Part shown: piece after piece, positions 27,899 to 37,449 of the stretch
How the letters are laid out: every line of letters begins with the position of its first letter
Position numbering within the stretch: position 1 is the first letter of the stretch
Source of the DNA: Flavobacterium channae
GTDB taxonomy: Bacteria > Bacteroidota > Bacteroidia > Flavobacteriales > Flavobacteriaceae
Length of the DNA stretch: 64,000 nt
Direction: 5' to 3'
NCBI RefSeq assembly: GCF_021172165.1
Contig: NZ_CP089096.1
Location: forward strand, 2,294,001 to 2,358,000
Translations under genes and position numbers: made by a program
Notes under the pieces: model-generated
What the model was told of the DNA's origin: nothing
Databases searched by the model: none
What the model saw: only the letters and a program-made list of their open reading frames with translations

Positions 27899-29176
27899 TT
27901 ACATATGGCAACCAGTCATTTCATAATATGCTTTTTCAATTGACTCTTGATGGATTGGATGCGCAATCTTAACTAATTCATTTACTCTTTGTTTTAATGT
28001 TTTACCATATAAATCAGCAATTCCATTTTCAGTAATAATATAATGTGCATGTGCTCTTGTTGTCACTACACCAGCACCTTGTTTTAAATAAGGAACAATT
28101 CTACTTTCGCCTCTTTTTGTAATTGACGGTAAAGCGATAATTGCTTTTCCTCCTTCACTTAATGACGCTCCACGGATAAAATCCATTTGTCCTCCTACAC
28201 CTGAATACATGGTACTACCAATAGAATCAGCACAAACTTGGCCCGTTACATCTACTTCAATAGCTGAATTGATAGCCACCATTTTTGGGTTTCTTCTAAT
28301 TCTAGCCGTATCATTTACCATAGAAGATTCTTTCATTTCAATAAACGGATTATCATTAACGTAATCATACAAACGTTTTGAACCCATTAAAAATGTTGCC
28401 AAAGCTCTTCCTCTTAAAGTACCTTTATAATTACAATTAATTACGTCTTTTTCAATTAAATCAATTACACCATCCGAGAACATTTCGGTATGCAATCCTA
28501 AATCTTTGTGATTTGTCAATTTACTTAAGGCTGCATTTGGAATAGAACCAATCCCCATTTGAAGCGTACTTTTATCTTCAATTAATGAAGCAACATATGC
28601 TCCAATTTTCTCTTCCTCGACTGTAAAAGGAGCAACTTCATGCGCATAAATTGGAACATTAACTTCTACCAAATAATCAATTTCTGAAACATGTAGAATT
28701 CCATCACCAAAAGTTCTTGGCATATTTGGATTAACCTGTGCTATAACAATTTTAGCATTTTCAATAGCCGCTACAGAAGCTTCAACTGAAACTCCTAATG
28801 AACAATACCCGTGAATATCTGGAGGAGAAACATGAATAAACGCCACGTCTAACTTCAATACATTTTTACGAAACAATAATGGTAATTCACTCAAAAAAAC
28901 TGGCGTATAAGATCCGTTTCCTGCTTTTAATGTATGACGAACATTAGCTCCTATAAAAAATGAATTCACATGAAAACTATCGGCTAATTCAGGATTAGCA
29001 TAAGGCGCATCACCTTCGGTGTGTAAATGACAAACTTCTACATCTCTAAGTTCAGAAGCTCTATCTGTTAATGCTTTTGTTAAGATTGTTGGTGTAGCTG
29101 CCGCGGCTTGAACGTAAACTCTATCGCCACTTTTTACTACTTGTACAGCTTCAGCTGCAGTTACATATTTTCCCAT
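27899..29176 (-). CDS. Acetyl-CoA hydrolase/CoA-transferase family protein
   Basis: A 425-residue family I CoA-transferase-like protein. The conserved core includes GDRVYVQAAAATP, QMGIGSIPNAAL and the catalytic-Glu segment HTEMFSDGVIDL, then GVGGQMDFIRGA. Known members are 4-hydroxybutyrate or succinyl-CoA:acetate CoA-transferases; the acceptor here cannot be fixed by sequence alone. It is monocistronic. A TAATTTTG -7 box is at 29197-29204 (minus strand), ~20 bp before the start; the nearest TTG has a spacing of 26, longer than usual. Confidence 0.92.
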   Translation of the reverse strand: MGKYVTAAEAVQVVKSGDRVYVQAAAATPTILTKALTDRASELRDVEVCHLHTEGDAPYANPELADSFHVNSFFIGANVRHTLKAGNGSYTPVFLSELPLLFRKNVLKLDVAFIHVSPPDIHGYCSLGVSVEASVAAIENAKIVIAQVNPNMPRTFGDGILHVSEIDYLVEVNVPIYAHEVAPFTVEEEKIGAYVASLIEDKSTLQMGIGSIPNAALSKLTNHKDLGLHTEMFSDGVIDLIEKDVINCNYKGTLRGRALATFLMGSKRLYDYVNDNPFIEMKESSMVNDTARIRRNPKMVAINSAIEVDVTGQVCADSIGSTMYSGVGGQMDFIRGASLSEGGKAIIALPSITKRGESRIVPYLKQGAGVVTTRAHAHYIITENGIADLYGKTLKQRVNELVKIAHPIHQESIEKAYYEMTGCHM

Positions 29177-29355
29177 ACCTAATGAAATTTATACTGCAAA
29201 ATTACTTTCTAATTTAGGGATAAAATATGACAATTCTCATATTTGGTTAACGGTTTTAGATTAAAGATAACTGCTTAAAACAAAATAAAATTGAATTTTT
29301 AAATTGTACTTATAATTGAACTTGAATTCGTATTTTTGCTTCGAAATTTTGCATT

Positions 29356-30174
29356 ATGATTGTAATTAAAACATTAGAAGAAATAGAATTAATGCGCGAA
29401 AGTGCTTTGATTGTTTCAAAAACATTAGGAATGATTGCTAAGGAAATTAAACCTGGCGTTACTACTTTATATTTAGACAAATTAGCGGAAGACTTTTTGC
29501 GTTCGCATGGTGCTGAACCTGCCTTTTTAGGAATGTATGGTTTTCCAAATTCTCTATGTATGAGTCCAAATACACAAGTAGTACATGGAATTCCTAACAA
29601 TGTTCCATTACAAGATGGTGATATTATTTCTGTGGATTGTGGCGCTTTAAAAAATGGTTTTTATGGCGATCACGCCTATACTTTTGAAGTTGGTGAAGTA
29701 GCTCCTGAAACAAAAAAATTATTACAGGTTACTAAAGAATCATTATACGTTGGAATTCGCGAAACTAAAGTTGGGAATCGAGTTGAAGATATCGGACATG
29801 CAATTCAACAATATTGCGAAAGTCATGGTTATGGAGTTGTTCGTGAATTATGTGGACATGGTTTAGGAAGAAAAATGCACGAAGATCCTGAAGTACCTAA
29901 CTATGGAAAACGTGGCCGTGGAAAAAAACTTGTGAACGGAATGGTTATCGCTATTGAACCTATGATTAATATGGGAACCAAAAACATTAAACAACATAAA
30001 GACGGTTGGACTATAACAACTGCTGATGGAAAACCAAGTGCTCATTTTGAGCATGATGTTGCAATTGTAGATGGCAAACCTGAATTATTATCAACTTTTG
30101 CATATATCTACGAAGCTTTAGGAATTGTTAGTAATGAAGAAGATGGCTTAAGACAAAAACCATTAGTATTGTAA
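29356..30174 (+). CDS. map: Methionine aminopeptidase, type I
   Basis: A 272-residue enzyme with all five dimetal ligands: D94 (SVDCG), D105 (YGDHAYTF), H168 (CGHGLG), E201 (IEPM) and E232 (FEHDVAI). It removes the initiator Met from nascent cytosolic proteins. A TATTTTTG -7 box (29331-29338) lies 17 bp upstream of the ATG, with TTG at 29304-29306 (spacer 24). It is followed 17 bp later by the DUF3667 gene, probably co-transcribed. Confidence 0.97.
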   Translation: MIVIKTLEEIELMRESALIVSKTLGMIAKEIKPGVTTLYLDKLAEDFLRSHGAEPAFLGMYGFPNSLCMSPNTQVVHGIPNNVPLQDGDIISVDCGALKNGFYGDHAYTFEVGEVAPETKKLLQVTKESLYVGIRETKVGNRVEDIGHAIQQYCESHGYGVVRELCGHGLGRKMHEDPEVPNYGKRGRGKKLVNGMVIAIEPMINMGTKNIKQHKDGWTITTADGKPSAHFEHDVAIVDGKPELLSTFAYIYEALGIVSNEEDGLRQKPLVL

Positions 30175-30191
30175 TATAACTCATTTAATGT

Positions 30192-30980
30192 ATGAATTGT
30201 AAAACTTGTGATTTTCAACTTGAAAGTACTTCCAATTATTGTTCTAATTGTGGTTCTAAAATAGTACATGAAAGACTTTCTTTATGGGGAACTTGGGAAG
30301 AGTTTGTTGGTCCATTTTTTAGTTGGGATAATAATTTCTGGAGAACTTTTTTCGGTTTATTCAAAAACCCTAAAGATGTGCTAGAGGCTTATATTAATGG
30401 TGCTAGAAAAAAATACTTTCAGCCTTTTTCATACATTATTTTGTATGCTACAATAGCTGTTTTTTTCTATAAATTCTTTCCAATGGAAATCATCACCGAT
30501 TATTCTGAAAGTTTTTCGGGTGGATTTAAAACAGCAAATACAGCTGCAAAAACACCAAAGATTGACATGAATGCTTATGTAGAAACTATTATGAGCTATT
30601 ACAACTTTTTTGTTTTGCTTTTAATTCCGGTTTATGCATTAACTAGTTATATCATTTTTTACAAAAGAGGTCACAACTTTTTTGAACATTTGGTTTTCAA
30701 TAGCTATTTACAAACCAATTTAGGATTCATTTCGCTTATTTTACAAGTGATTTTAGTGAATTTCTCAGGAATGAAATTTGGAACTTATTCCATCTTATTC
30801 ATGCTATTATTTATATCATTCACCTTATACGCTTTTAAAAAATTATACAATCAAACACTTAAACAAAGTATTATTTCTGCCATTAAATACATATTTATAT
30901 TTGCAGCAATGTATTTAGCAATAATTATCTTTTTTTCTATTGTATTCGGAATTATATACGCCATAACTTTAATGAAATGA
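30192..30980 (+). CDS. DUF3667 zinc-ribbon membrane protein
   Basis: A 262-residue protein. An N-terminal zinc ribbon uses C3-x2-C6 and C17-x2-C20 (CKTC...CSNC). It is followed by an amphipathic segment with FKNPKDVLEAYINGARKKYFQPFSYI, the core DUF3667 signature, and about four or five membrane helices. The function is unknown. It lies between map and a methyltransferase, with a 4-nt ATGA overlap to the latter. A second, frameshifted DUF3667 gene lies at 43538-44616. Confidence 0.88.
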   Translation: MNCKTCDFQLESTSNYCSNCGSKIVHERLSLWGTWEEFVGPFFSWDNNFWRTFFGLFKNPKDVLEAYINGARKKYFQPFSYIILYATIAVFFYKFFPMEIITDYSESFSGGFKTANTAAKTPKIDMNAYVETIMSYYNFFVLLLIPVYALTSYIIFYKRGHNFFEHLVFNSYLQTNLGFISLILQVILVNFSGMKFGTYSILFMLLFISFTLYAFKKLYNQTLKQSIISAIKYIFIFAAMYLAIIIFFSIVFGIIYAITLMK

Positions 30981-31741
30981 AAAAACTATTTAAACTTATA
31001 TTAAATACTATTCCTCGTCCAATCTTAATTCGATTAAGTATTGTGGTGCGACCAATATTAGCCTTTTTATTAAAAGGAAATCGTTTTACCGATCCTATTG
31101 ATGGGAAAAGCTTTCGTATGTTTTTACCTTATGGTTATGGAACACAACGTAATAATGTTTTATCGCCAAGTACACTTTCATTAGAAAGACATCGATTATT
31201 ATGGTTGTATTTACAAAATGAAACCGATTTTTTTACGGCTCCTAAAAAAGTATTGCATTTTGCACCAGAGCAAGAATTTTACAAGCGTTTTAAAAAGCAA
31301 TCGAATTTAGATTACACTACTACTGATTTGTTTTCGCCTTTAGCTGATGTAAAAGCTGATATTTGCAATTTACCATTTGAAGACAATTCGTATGACATTA
31401 TTTTGTGTAATCATGTTTTAGAACATATTCCCGATGACACAAAAGCGATGCAAGAACTTTATCGCGTTTTAAAGCCTGGCGGAATGGGAATCTTTCAAAT
31501 CCCGCAAGACTTATCAAGAGCTATAACTTTTGCAGATGATTCGATAACTGACCCAAAAGAAAGAGCTAAAATATTTGGACAATACGACCACGTTAGAGTT
31601 TACGGAAGAGATTATTTTGACAAATTAAGAAGCATTGGTTTCAAAGTTGATGAAGTAGATTACACCAAAACAATTACTCCAGAATTAGTAGAAAAATATT
31701 GTTTAGCAAAAGGAGAAATAATTCCTGTTTGCTACAAATAA
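30977..31741 (+). CDS. Class I SAM-dependent methyltransferase
   Basis: A 254-residue Methyltransf_11-like enzyme. Motif I is atypical: VLHFAPEQEFY takes the place of the Gly-rich loop, while TTDLFSP, DICNLPFEDNSYDIILCNHVLEHIPDD and LKPGGMGIFQIP follow as motifs II to IV. The N-terminus is hydrophobic/basic (residues 1-35), suggesting membrane association. The substrate is unknown. It starts within the stop of the DUF3667 gene (4-nt overlap), so the two products may act together. Confidence 0.88.
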   Translation: MKKLFKLILNTIPRPILIRLSIVVRPILAFLLKGNRFTDPIDGKSFRMFLPYGYGTQRNNVLSPSTLSLERHRLLWLYLQNETDFFTAPKKVLHFAPEQEFYKRFKKQSNLDYTTTDLFSPLADVKADICNLPFEDNSYDIILCNHVLEHIPDDTKAMQELYRVLKPGGMGIFQIPQDLSRAITFADDSITDPKERAKIFGQYDHVRVYGRDYFDKLRSIGFKVDEVDYTKTITPELVEKYCLAKGEIIPVCYK

Positions 31742-31775
31742 AAAAATCCCGTAATCATTATAATTACGGGATTTT
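31742..31775. terminator. Bidirectional terminator between methyltransferase and M16 peptidase genes
   Basis: Stem TCCCGTAAT/ATTACGGGA (31747-31755/31763-31771) with flanking A-run and T-run, between convergent genes. Confidence 0.85.
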
Positions 31776-31794
31776 GAATTTAACAACAACCCCT

Positions 31795-34602
31795 TTATTC
31801 TTCAGGCATTAACATACCTATTACTTTATCTTTAGAAAGATACTTTTTAGCAATATCTTGAAGATCTTTAACTGTTAATGCATTTAATTTTTCTTCAAAC
31901 TGGAATATCTCCTCTGGATTAACATCATCGGTATAAGCACGTTTTAATATTGTCATCCAATATCTATTTTCCTTTAAGTTTTCTTTATATTCTAATCTTG
32001 AAGCTTCTTTAAATTTATCCAAATCTTTTTGTTCTGGACCATTTGTAATTAACTTATTTAATTCTCTTAATGCCGATTCTGTAAGTTTTTCAGCATTTTC
32101 TGGCCCACATGGGAATGAAATTGAAAAATTATAACTTCCGTAAGGCACTTTACTCATACTTCCTCTAGCTCCTACTCCATAAACTCCGCTTTCATTTTCT
32201 CTTAGCTCTTCAACTAATTTAATAGTCAATACATCACCAATTGCTTTAAATATAAAAGCTTCTTTTGCGTCGTATTTTGTATCGCCATAAAACAAAATAT
32301 TCACATTACTTTTCGGATCTTTTCCTTTATTAACAACTTTTTTATGTGTTCCTTTTAACATTCTATAACCAAGGTCTTTTGCTTTTTCCTTAGTGTTTTT
32401 ATCTGAAGGTAATGAAGCAATATATTTAGTTACAAAAGATTCTAATTGCGCTTCGTCAAAATTTCCAACAAAGTAGAAATTAAAATCGGCAGCATTTGCA
32501 AAACGTTCTTTATATTTTTTATATGCTAATTCATAGTCAGCTTTATCAAAATCTTCTTCTTTTGGAAAACCTTTATATCTAGGATTTTCTTTGTTTAAAT
32601 AAGTATAAAATTCATTTGAAAAATAAGACGCTGGTTGCGACATCATGTTTGCCATAAATCCTTTCTGTTTTGAAATAAAACCTGCAAAAGCATCTTTATC
32701 TAAATTCAAATCAGTAAAATAAGCATAGGTCATTTGGAATAAATATTCTAAATCTTTCGGAGTAGACGAACCATTTAATCCTTCATAAATTCCACCAACA
32801 TAAGGATTTACTCTTGCGATTTTTCCTGTCATGAATTTATTGATATCATTTTTAGACATTCCAGAAAAACCTGCTTCAGATAAACCTCCCATTGCTAATG
32901 AAACTTTAGCCATTTCATCATTTGAAAATAAATTTGAACCTCCAAAACTAATAGCTTCAAACATTACCTGATCGTTTTTAAAATCAGTCTTTTTATAAAC
33001 AACAGTAGCACCATTTGAAAGTTTTAATGTTGTTGTTCCTAATTTTGCATTTGTTTCTTTAGAGACTATGCTTCCTTCTTTAACTTGATTTCTCAATAAA
33101 CTTTCAGAAACTTTTGTTTCTTTATAAGCAGTTAATTCATTTTTATTTACAACTAATGAATTTAAAACATCTTGCTCTGTTGGTTTTACTAATCCATCTT
33201 TTTCAGGTCCAGTTAAAACAACTACTCTATTATCTTCTTTTAAATATTTTGCAATCAAACCGTTTGTTTCTTCAACAGTAATGGTTGGCAACATTTTTTT
33301 AAAGATATCAAACGTCCATTCAATACTTGGAATAGGTTCTTTTTCTAAGAAATTAGATTGATATTCTGAAACAAAATTTTCAGATTCACTTTTTTCTCTT
33401 TCGTTGTATTGTCTTTCAATTTGTGATAAAAATTCAGCTTTAGCTCTATCCAATTCACCTTGAGTAAATCCAAACTGTCTTACTCTTTCATTTTCTTTTA
33501 CCAAAACTTTTAATGCCTCAAGTTGTTTATCCTGTGCAACCATAGCAAAAGATTGAAACGCTTCTTTTGTTCTTGCCCAAGTTCCTCCATGATATGTATA
33601 ACCAAAATTGAATGGCGGATTTGGACTGTTTTGTAATTCTTCTAATCTATTATTCAACATCGTTGAAAAAAGACCTTTTGCTAAATACTCTTTAAAATCG
33701 CGAATAGTAACCATTTTCTTAGGAGCATCATAATCTTTATACAACAATTGAACCTGAGTAAATGCAGCTTCTTTATCTGATTCTACTGCTACAAAAGTTT
33801 CTTTGTGATTAGGAACATCATACGTTTTTCTTTCTTTTTGTTTTTTAGGATTTTTATAATTGCTAAAATGTGCAATAATTTTTTTCTCCATTTCAGCCAC
33901 ATCAATATCACCTACAACAATAACCGCCATTAAATTAGGACGATACCAATCTTTATAAAAACTAGTTAATTTGTCATACGTGAAGTTTTCTAAAATTTCC
34001 TTTTGACCTATAGGAAGACGTTTCGCATATAACGAATTATACATCATTTTAGGCATAAAACGTCCCATCATTCGCTTATCAGCACCAAGACCTAAACGAT
34101 ATTCTTCTAAAACGACACCTCTTTCTTTATCAATTTCCTCAGGAGTTAATGTTGTATTAAAAGCCCAATCTTCTAATATTTGAAATCCTTTTTCAACTTT
34201 CTCTTTATCGTCTGACGGAATTGGTAAAAAGTAAACAGTTTCATCAAAACTAGTATAAGCGTTTAAATGTTGTCCAAATTTAACTCCAATACTTTGAAGA
34301 TAATTTACCAATTCGTTTTTTGGAAATCGTTTAGTACCATTGAAACACATGTGTTCCATAAAGTGCGCCAAACCTTGTTGTTCATCCGTTTCTTGGATAG
34401 AACCAGCATTAACTACTAAACGTAAATCTACCTTATCTTCAGGCTTTGCATTTTTACGGATATAATACGTTAATCCATTAGAAAGTTTTCCGATTTTTAC
34501 ATTTGGATCAGTCGGAATAGGATCTTCAAGCTTGTAGTCCTGAGCAAAAAGAAATGCCTGAACAAACAGCAATAAAGAAATAGAAAATTGAAATTTCTTC
34601 AT
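31795..34602 (-). CDS. Exported M16-family zinc metallopeptidase (pitrilysin-like)
   Basis: A 935-residue protein with signal peptide (cleavage after FAQ, residue 21) and two full M16 halves. The inverted zinc motif HxxEH is H80-FM-E83-H84 and the third ligand is E160, 76 residues after the second His, as in pitrilysin. The second half (~550-900) keeps the fold but lacks HxxEH, as expected for the inactive partner. Likely periplasmic oligopeptide degradation. It is monocistronic. Confidence 0.94.
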   Translation of the reverse strand: MKKFQFSISLLLFVQAFLFAQDYKLEDPIPTDPNVKIGKLSNGLTYYIRKNAKPEDKVDLRLVVNAGSIQETDEQQGLAHFMEHMCFNGTKRFPKNELVNYLQSIGVKFGQHLNAYTSFDETVYFLPIPSDDKEKVEKGFQILEDWAFNTTLTPEEIDKERGVVLEEYRLGLGADKRMMGRFMPKMMYNSLYAKRLPIGQKEILENFTYDKLTSFYKDWYRPNLMAVIVVGDIDVAEMEKKIIAHFSNYKNPKKQKERKTYDVPNHKETFVAVESDKEAAFTQVQLLYKDYDAPKKMVTIRDFKEYLAKGLFSTMLNNRLEELQNSPNPPFNFGYTYHGGTWARTKEAFQSFAMVAQDKQLEALKVLVKENERVRQFGFTQGELDRAKAEFLSQIERQYNEREKSESENFVSEYQSNFLEKEPIPSIEWTFDIFKKMLPTITVEETNGLIAKYLKEDNRVVVLTGPEKDGLVKPTEQDVLNSLVVNKNELTAYKETKVSESLLRNQVKEGSIVSKETNAKLGTTTLKLSNGATVVYKKTDFKNDQVMFEAISFGGSNLFSNDEMAKVSLAMGGLSEAGFSGMSKNDINKFMTGKIARVNPYVGGIYEGLNGSSTPKDLEYLFQMTYAYFTDLNLDKDAFAGFISKQKGFMANMMSQPASYFSNEFYTYLNKENPRYKGFPKEEDFDKADYELAYKKYKERFANAADFNFYFVGNFDEAQLESFVTKYIASLPSDKNTKEKAKDLGYRMLKGTHKKVVNKGKDPKSNVNILFYGDTKYDAKEAFIFKAIGDVLTIKLVEELRENESGVYGVGARGSMSKVPYGSYNFSISFPCGPENAEKLTESALRELNKLITNGPEQKDLDKFKEASRLEYKENLKENRYWMTILKRAYTDDVNPEEIFQFEEKLNALTVKDLQDIAKKYLSKDKVIGMLMPEE

Positions 34603-34694
34603 AAAATTTGATTTTGTTTGGATAAAATTATCTTTATAACTACAAAATCAAAAGTTTATTATGCAAGTTTTAACAATTAAATTCTTATTTAGAA

Positions 34695-35711
34695 TTAGTC
34701 TTTTATTAAACTCTTGAAATTTTCTGTTGTAAACTGCTGCATCTTATTATTCGAATCCGAATATAAAAGCATGACATATAATTCAGGATGATTTTGTAAA
34801 AAAGCTTTACTTTCATCTAAACTCATCAACATAAAAGCTGTTGCATAACCATCTGCCAAACCCGCAGATTTTGACAAGATAGTAGCGCTTAAAACATTGT
34901 TTTTTTGAGCAATTCCTGTTTTAGGATTAATGATATGAACAAATTTTTCACCTGTTTTTTCATCAATCATTACTTTTCTATAATTACCAGAAGTTGCCAT
35001 TCCAAGATTCTCTAAATTTACTTTAGCAATTAATGTACGTTCTTCAGGTTTTTGTAAAGGATCATCTATTCCTACAACCCAATTTTTATTATCAATCGTG
35101 TTTTTACCGAGAGCAAATAATTCACCTCCAATTTCGACAATGGCATTTTCAATTCCTTTCGATTTTAAATAATTCACAACAACATCAACTGAATAACCTT
35201 GCGCAATTGCATTAAAATCGATGAAAGTTTGGTTGTGTTTTTTTGAAATGGTTTTATTTAGATTTAAAGCAATTTTATTAAAACCTACAAATTGTAACAA
35301 ACTATCGATTTGTTTTGGAGCTAAATCTTGGTGCTTTTTATTGGGGCCAAAACCGTACGCATTTACTAAAACACCAATTGTTGGGTCGAATAAACCATTC
35401 GTTTCTTTATAAATTTGGTTGGAAAGTTGGAATGTTTCAGTAAAGAAATCATCCACAACAACAGTTGAATCTCCAGTATTTATTTTAGAAATTTTAGAAT
35501 CAGGTCGATAAGTTGAAAGTGATAAATCGAAAGCAGTTAACAAAGAATCAATTTGATTTTTAGTTACTTTTTCTTCATTAGCAATATATTTTATAGAATA
35601 GGTACTTCCTTGTGCTTCGCCTTGAATGGTAAAAAAGTCACTTGTTTTAGTACACGAAACAAACAAAACAGTTACAAAAAGAAAACTACAAAATCTCTTT
35701 AATTCCTTCAT
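34695..35711 (-). CDS. apbE: FAD:protein FMN transferase (ApbE), lipoprotein
   Basis: A 338-residue lipoprotein (lipobox FVSC, Cys20). It has the ApbE core: GEAQGSTYSIKY, STYRPDSKISKIN, DFNAIAQGYSVD, EIGGELFALG and the C-terminal metal/flavin site KSAGLADGYATA. ApbE transfers FMN from FAD to a Thr in the SGAT motif of NqrB and NqrC. It lies just downstream of nqrABCDEF and overlaps the preceding small gene by 26 nt, so its job here is very probably NQR maturation. Confidence 0.96.
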   Translation of the reverse strand: MKELKRFCSFLFVTVLFVSCTKTSDFFTIQGEAQGSTYSIKYIANEEKVTKNQIDSLLTAFDLSLSTYRPDSKISKINTGDSTVVVDDFFTETFQLSNQIYKETNGLFDPTIGVLVNAYGFGPNKKHQDLAPKQIDSLLQFVGFNKIALNLNKTISKKHNQTFIDFNAIAQGYSVDVVVNYLKSKGIENAIVEIGGELFALGKNTIDNKNWVVGIDDPLQKPEERTLIAKVNLENLGMATSGNYRKVMIDEKTGEKFVHIINPKTGIAQKNNVLSATILSKSAGLADGYATAFMLMSLDESKAFLQNHPELYVMLLYSDSNNKMQQFTTENFKSLIKD

Positions 35712-36051
35712 AATTTAAAATATAATCTTGATTTTTTAAAATCGGTTTTTCGAAATCTTCTGCATTAGCAAAACCTACACCAGCAAATAAAACTTTAGCT
35801 TTTTTCTCTTTAGCATGATTAATGAAAGTTTCCATAAAAACCACATCATATTCGGCAGGATTATCTGGATAGGTAACGGCTTGTACCATTACAAAATGCA
35901 ATGTGTTTGTAGGTTTATCTACACAAACAAATTGTGGGTGTTTTTTTAATTGGCTGTTAATAGCAATAAACTCAAATCCTTTTTTTTCAAGTTCTTTTCC
36001 CACGTGATTCATGGCCAAATGGTGTAAGTCTTGTAGTGATAATGCTTCCAT
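35686..36051 (-). CDS. Small conserved protein between nqrF and apbE, function unknown
   Basis: A 121-residue soluble protein with no signal peptide, no Cys pairs and no motif I can name; residues 30-100 look like an alternating alpha/beta fold (FVCVDKPTNTLHFVMVQAV, KAKVLFAGVGFAN). The gene follows nqrF by ~80 bp, across a terminator-like hairpin, and overlaps apbE by 26 nt, tying its translation to the flavin transferase. I recall similar small genes in this position in Flavobacteriia, sometimes mislabelled as NqrF. A role in NQR assembly or flavinylation is inference from context only. Confidence 0.7.
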   Translation of the reverse strand: MEALSLQDLHHLAMNHVGKELEKKGFEFIAINSQLKKHPQFVCVDKPTNTLHFVMVQAVTYPDNPAEYDVVFMETFINHAKEKKAKVLFAGVGFANAEDFEKPILKNQDYILNYEGIKEIL

Positions 36052-36083
36052 GATACAAAGGTAGTTATTCTATTTGAATGCAT

Positions 36084-36114
36084 AAAAAAACCGACTCATT
36101 TCTGAATCGGTTTT
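36084..36114 (-). terminator. Probable terminator of the nqr operon
   Basis: An imperfect hairpin, AAAACCGA...TCGGTTTT (36087-36094/36107-36114), followed on the minus strand by a U-run from the A-tract at 36084-36090. It lies 18 bp after the nqrF stop and could attenuate transcription into the downstream apbE pair. Confidence 0.6.
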
Positions 36115-36131
36115 GATATATAAAATTTGGA

Positions 36132-37424
36132 TTAACCTCCGAAGTCGTCGAAACGAACATTTTCTTTTGGCACACCCCAATCGTCACACATTTTTACAAC
36201 TGCGTTATTCATCATTGGTGGTCCACAGAAATAGAATTCGATATCTTCTGGTGAATCGTGTAATTTCAAGTGATTATCGATAACTACGTTATGGATAAAT
36301 CCTACGAAACCATCTCCTTCTCCATTTGGTCCATCTTTCACTTTCCAGTTATCTTCTGGTAAAGGCTCTGATAAAGCGATATGGAATTTAAAGTTAGGAA
36401 AATCTTTCTCTAAAGCTCTAAAGTGATCTACATAGAATAACTCACGCTTAGAACGACCTCCGTACCAATAGGTTACTTTTCTTCCTGTTTTAACTGTACG
36501 GAATAAGTGATATAAGTGCGAACGCATTGGTGCCATACCAGCTCCACCACCTACATACAACATTTCAGCTTCAGACTCATTGATGAAGAATTCACCATAA
36601 GGACCAGAAACCGTTACTGTATCACCTGCTTTTCTAGAGAAAACGTAAGAAGAAGCAACTCCAGGGTTCACTTTCATCCAATCGTTAGTAGCTCTATCAA
36701 ATGGAGGTGTAGCAATACGAACGTTTAACATGATTTTTCTTCCTTCTGCAGGGTAAGAAGCCATAGAGTAAGCTCTTTCAACCAATTCGTTATTTTTCAT
36801 AACTAAAGGCCATAATTTGAACTTATCCCACTCTACTTGGAATTTATCTGGTTCACCTGGGTGTTCCACAGGGTGAGCAGTAATATCGATATCCGTGAAT
36901 TTAACCTCACAAGAAGGGATTTCAATTTGTATATAACCTCCAGCTTCGTAGTGCATATCTTCTGGTAACTCAACAATAAACTCTTTAATGAAAGAAGCTA
37001 CATTGTAGTTAGAATATACTTTTGCTTCGAATTTTTTGATACCAAAAATTTCTTCTGGAACTTCGATAATCATGTCTTGTTTTACTTTAACCTGACATCC
37101 TAATCTCCATCCTTCAGCTAATTCTTTACGAGTAAAGTTTGGTATTTCTGTTGGTAATGGCTCACCACCACCATCTAATACTTTACATTTACATTGTAAA
37201 CAAGAACCCCCACCACCACAAGCAGATGGTAAAAAGATTTTATTATTTCCTAAAGTAGTTAAAAGTGTTGCACCTCCACCTACTTCAATTTCGTTTTCAC
37301 CGTTAATTTTAATCTTTACAGCACCCGAGTTTACTAATTTTGATTTTGCGTATAATAGCATAAACACCATTAGTAAAATTAGCGCTAAGAAAGCTAAAAT
37401 CGAATATGTAATTAATTCAAACAT
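36132..37424 (-). CDS. nqrF: Na+-translocating NADH:quinone reductase subunit F
   Basis: A 430-residue NADH dehydrogenase subunit. One N-terminal transmembrane helix (~5-26) is followed by a 2Fe-2S ferredoxin domain with ligands C69, C75, C78 and C110, an FAD domain (ERAYSMASYP) and an NADH domain (YVGGGAGMAPMRSH, then FYFCGPPMM), ending in the typical aromatic/Gly tail RFDDFGG. It passes electrons from NADH to the membrane flavins. It is the last gene of the nqrA-F run, 25 bp after nqrE. Confidence 0.97.
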   Translation of the reverse strand: MFELITYSILAFLALILLMVFMLLYAKSKLVNSGAVKIKINGENEIEVGGGATLLTTLGNNKIFLPSACGGGGSCLQCKCKVLDGGGEPLPTEIPNFTRKELAEGWRLGCQVKVKQDMIIEVPEEIFGIKKFEAKVYSNYNVASFIKEFIVELPEDMHYEAGGYIQIEIPSCEVKFTDIDITAHPVEHPGEPDKFQVEWDKFKLWPLVMKNNELVERAYSMASYPAEGRKIMLNVRIATPPFDRATNDWMKVNPGVASSYVFSRKAGDTVTVSGPYGEFFINESEAEMLYVGGGAGMAPMRSHLYHLFRTVKTGRKVTYWYGGRSKRELFYVDHFRALEKDFPNFKFHIALSEPLPEDNWKVKDGPNGEGDGFVGFIHNVVIDNHLKLHDSPEDIEFYFCGPPMMNNAVVKMCDDWGVPKENVRFDDFGG

Positions 37425-37449
37425 AATTTCAATTTTTAATGTTATACTA

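Noticed and set aside
29251..29265. AGATTAA half-site upstream of map as a third Crp/Fnr operator
   Set aside because: There is no matching TTAATC half-site and no TAnnTTTG box 23 bp away.
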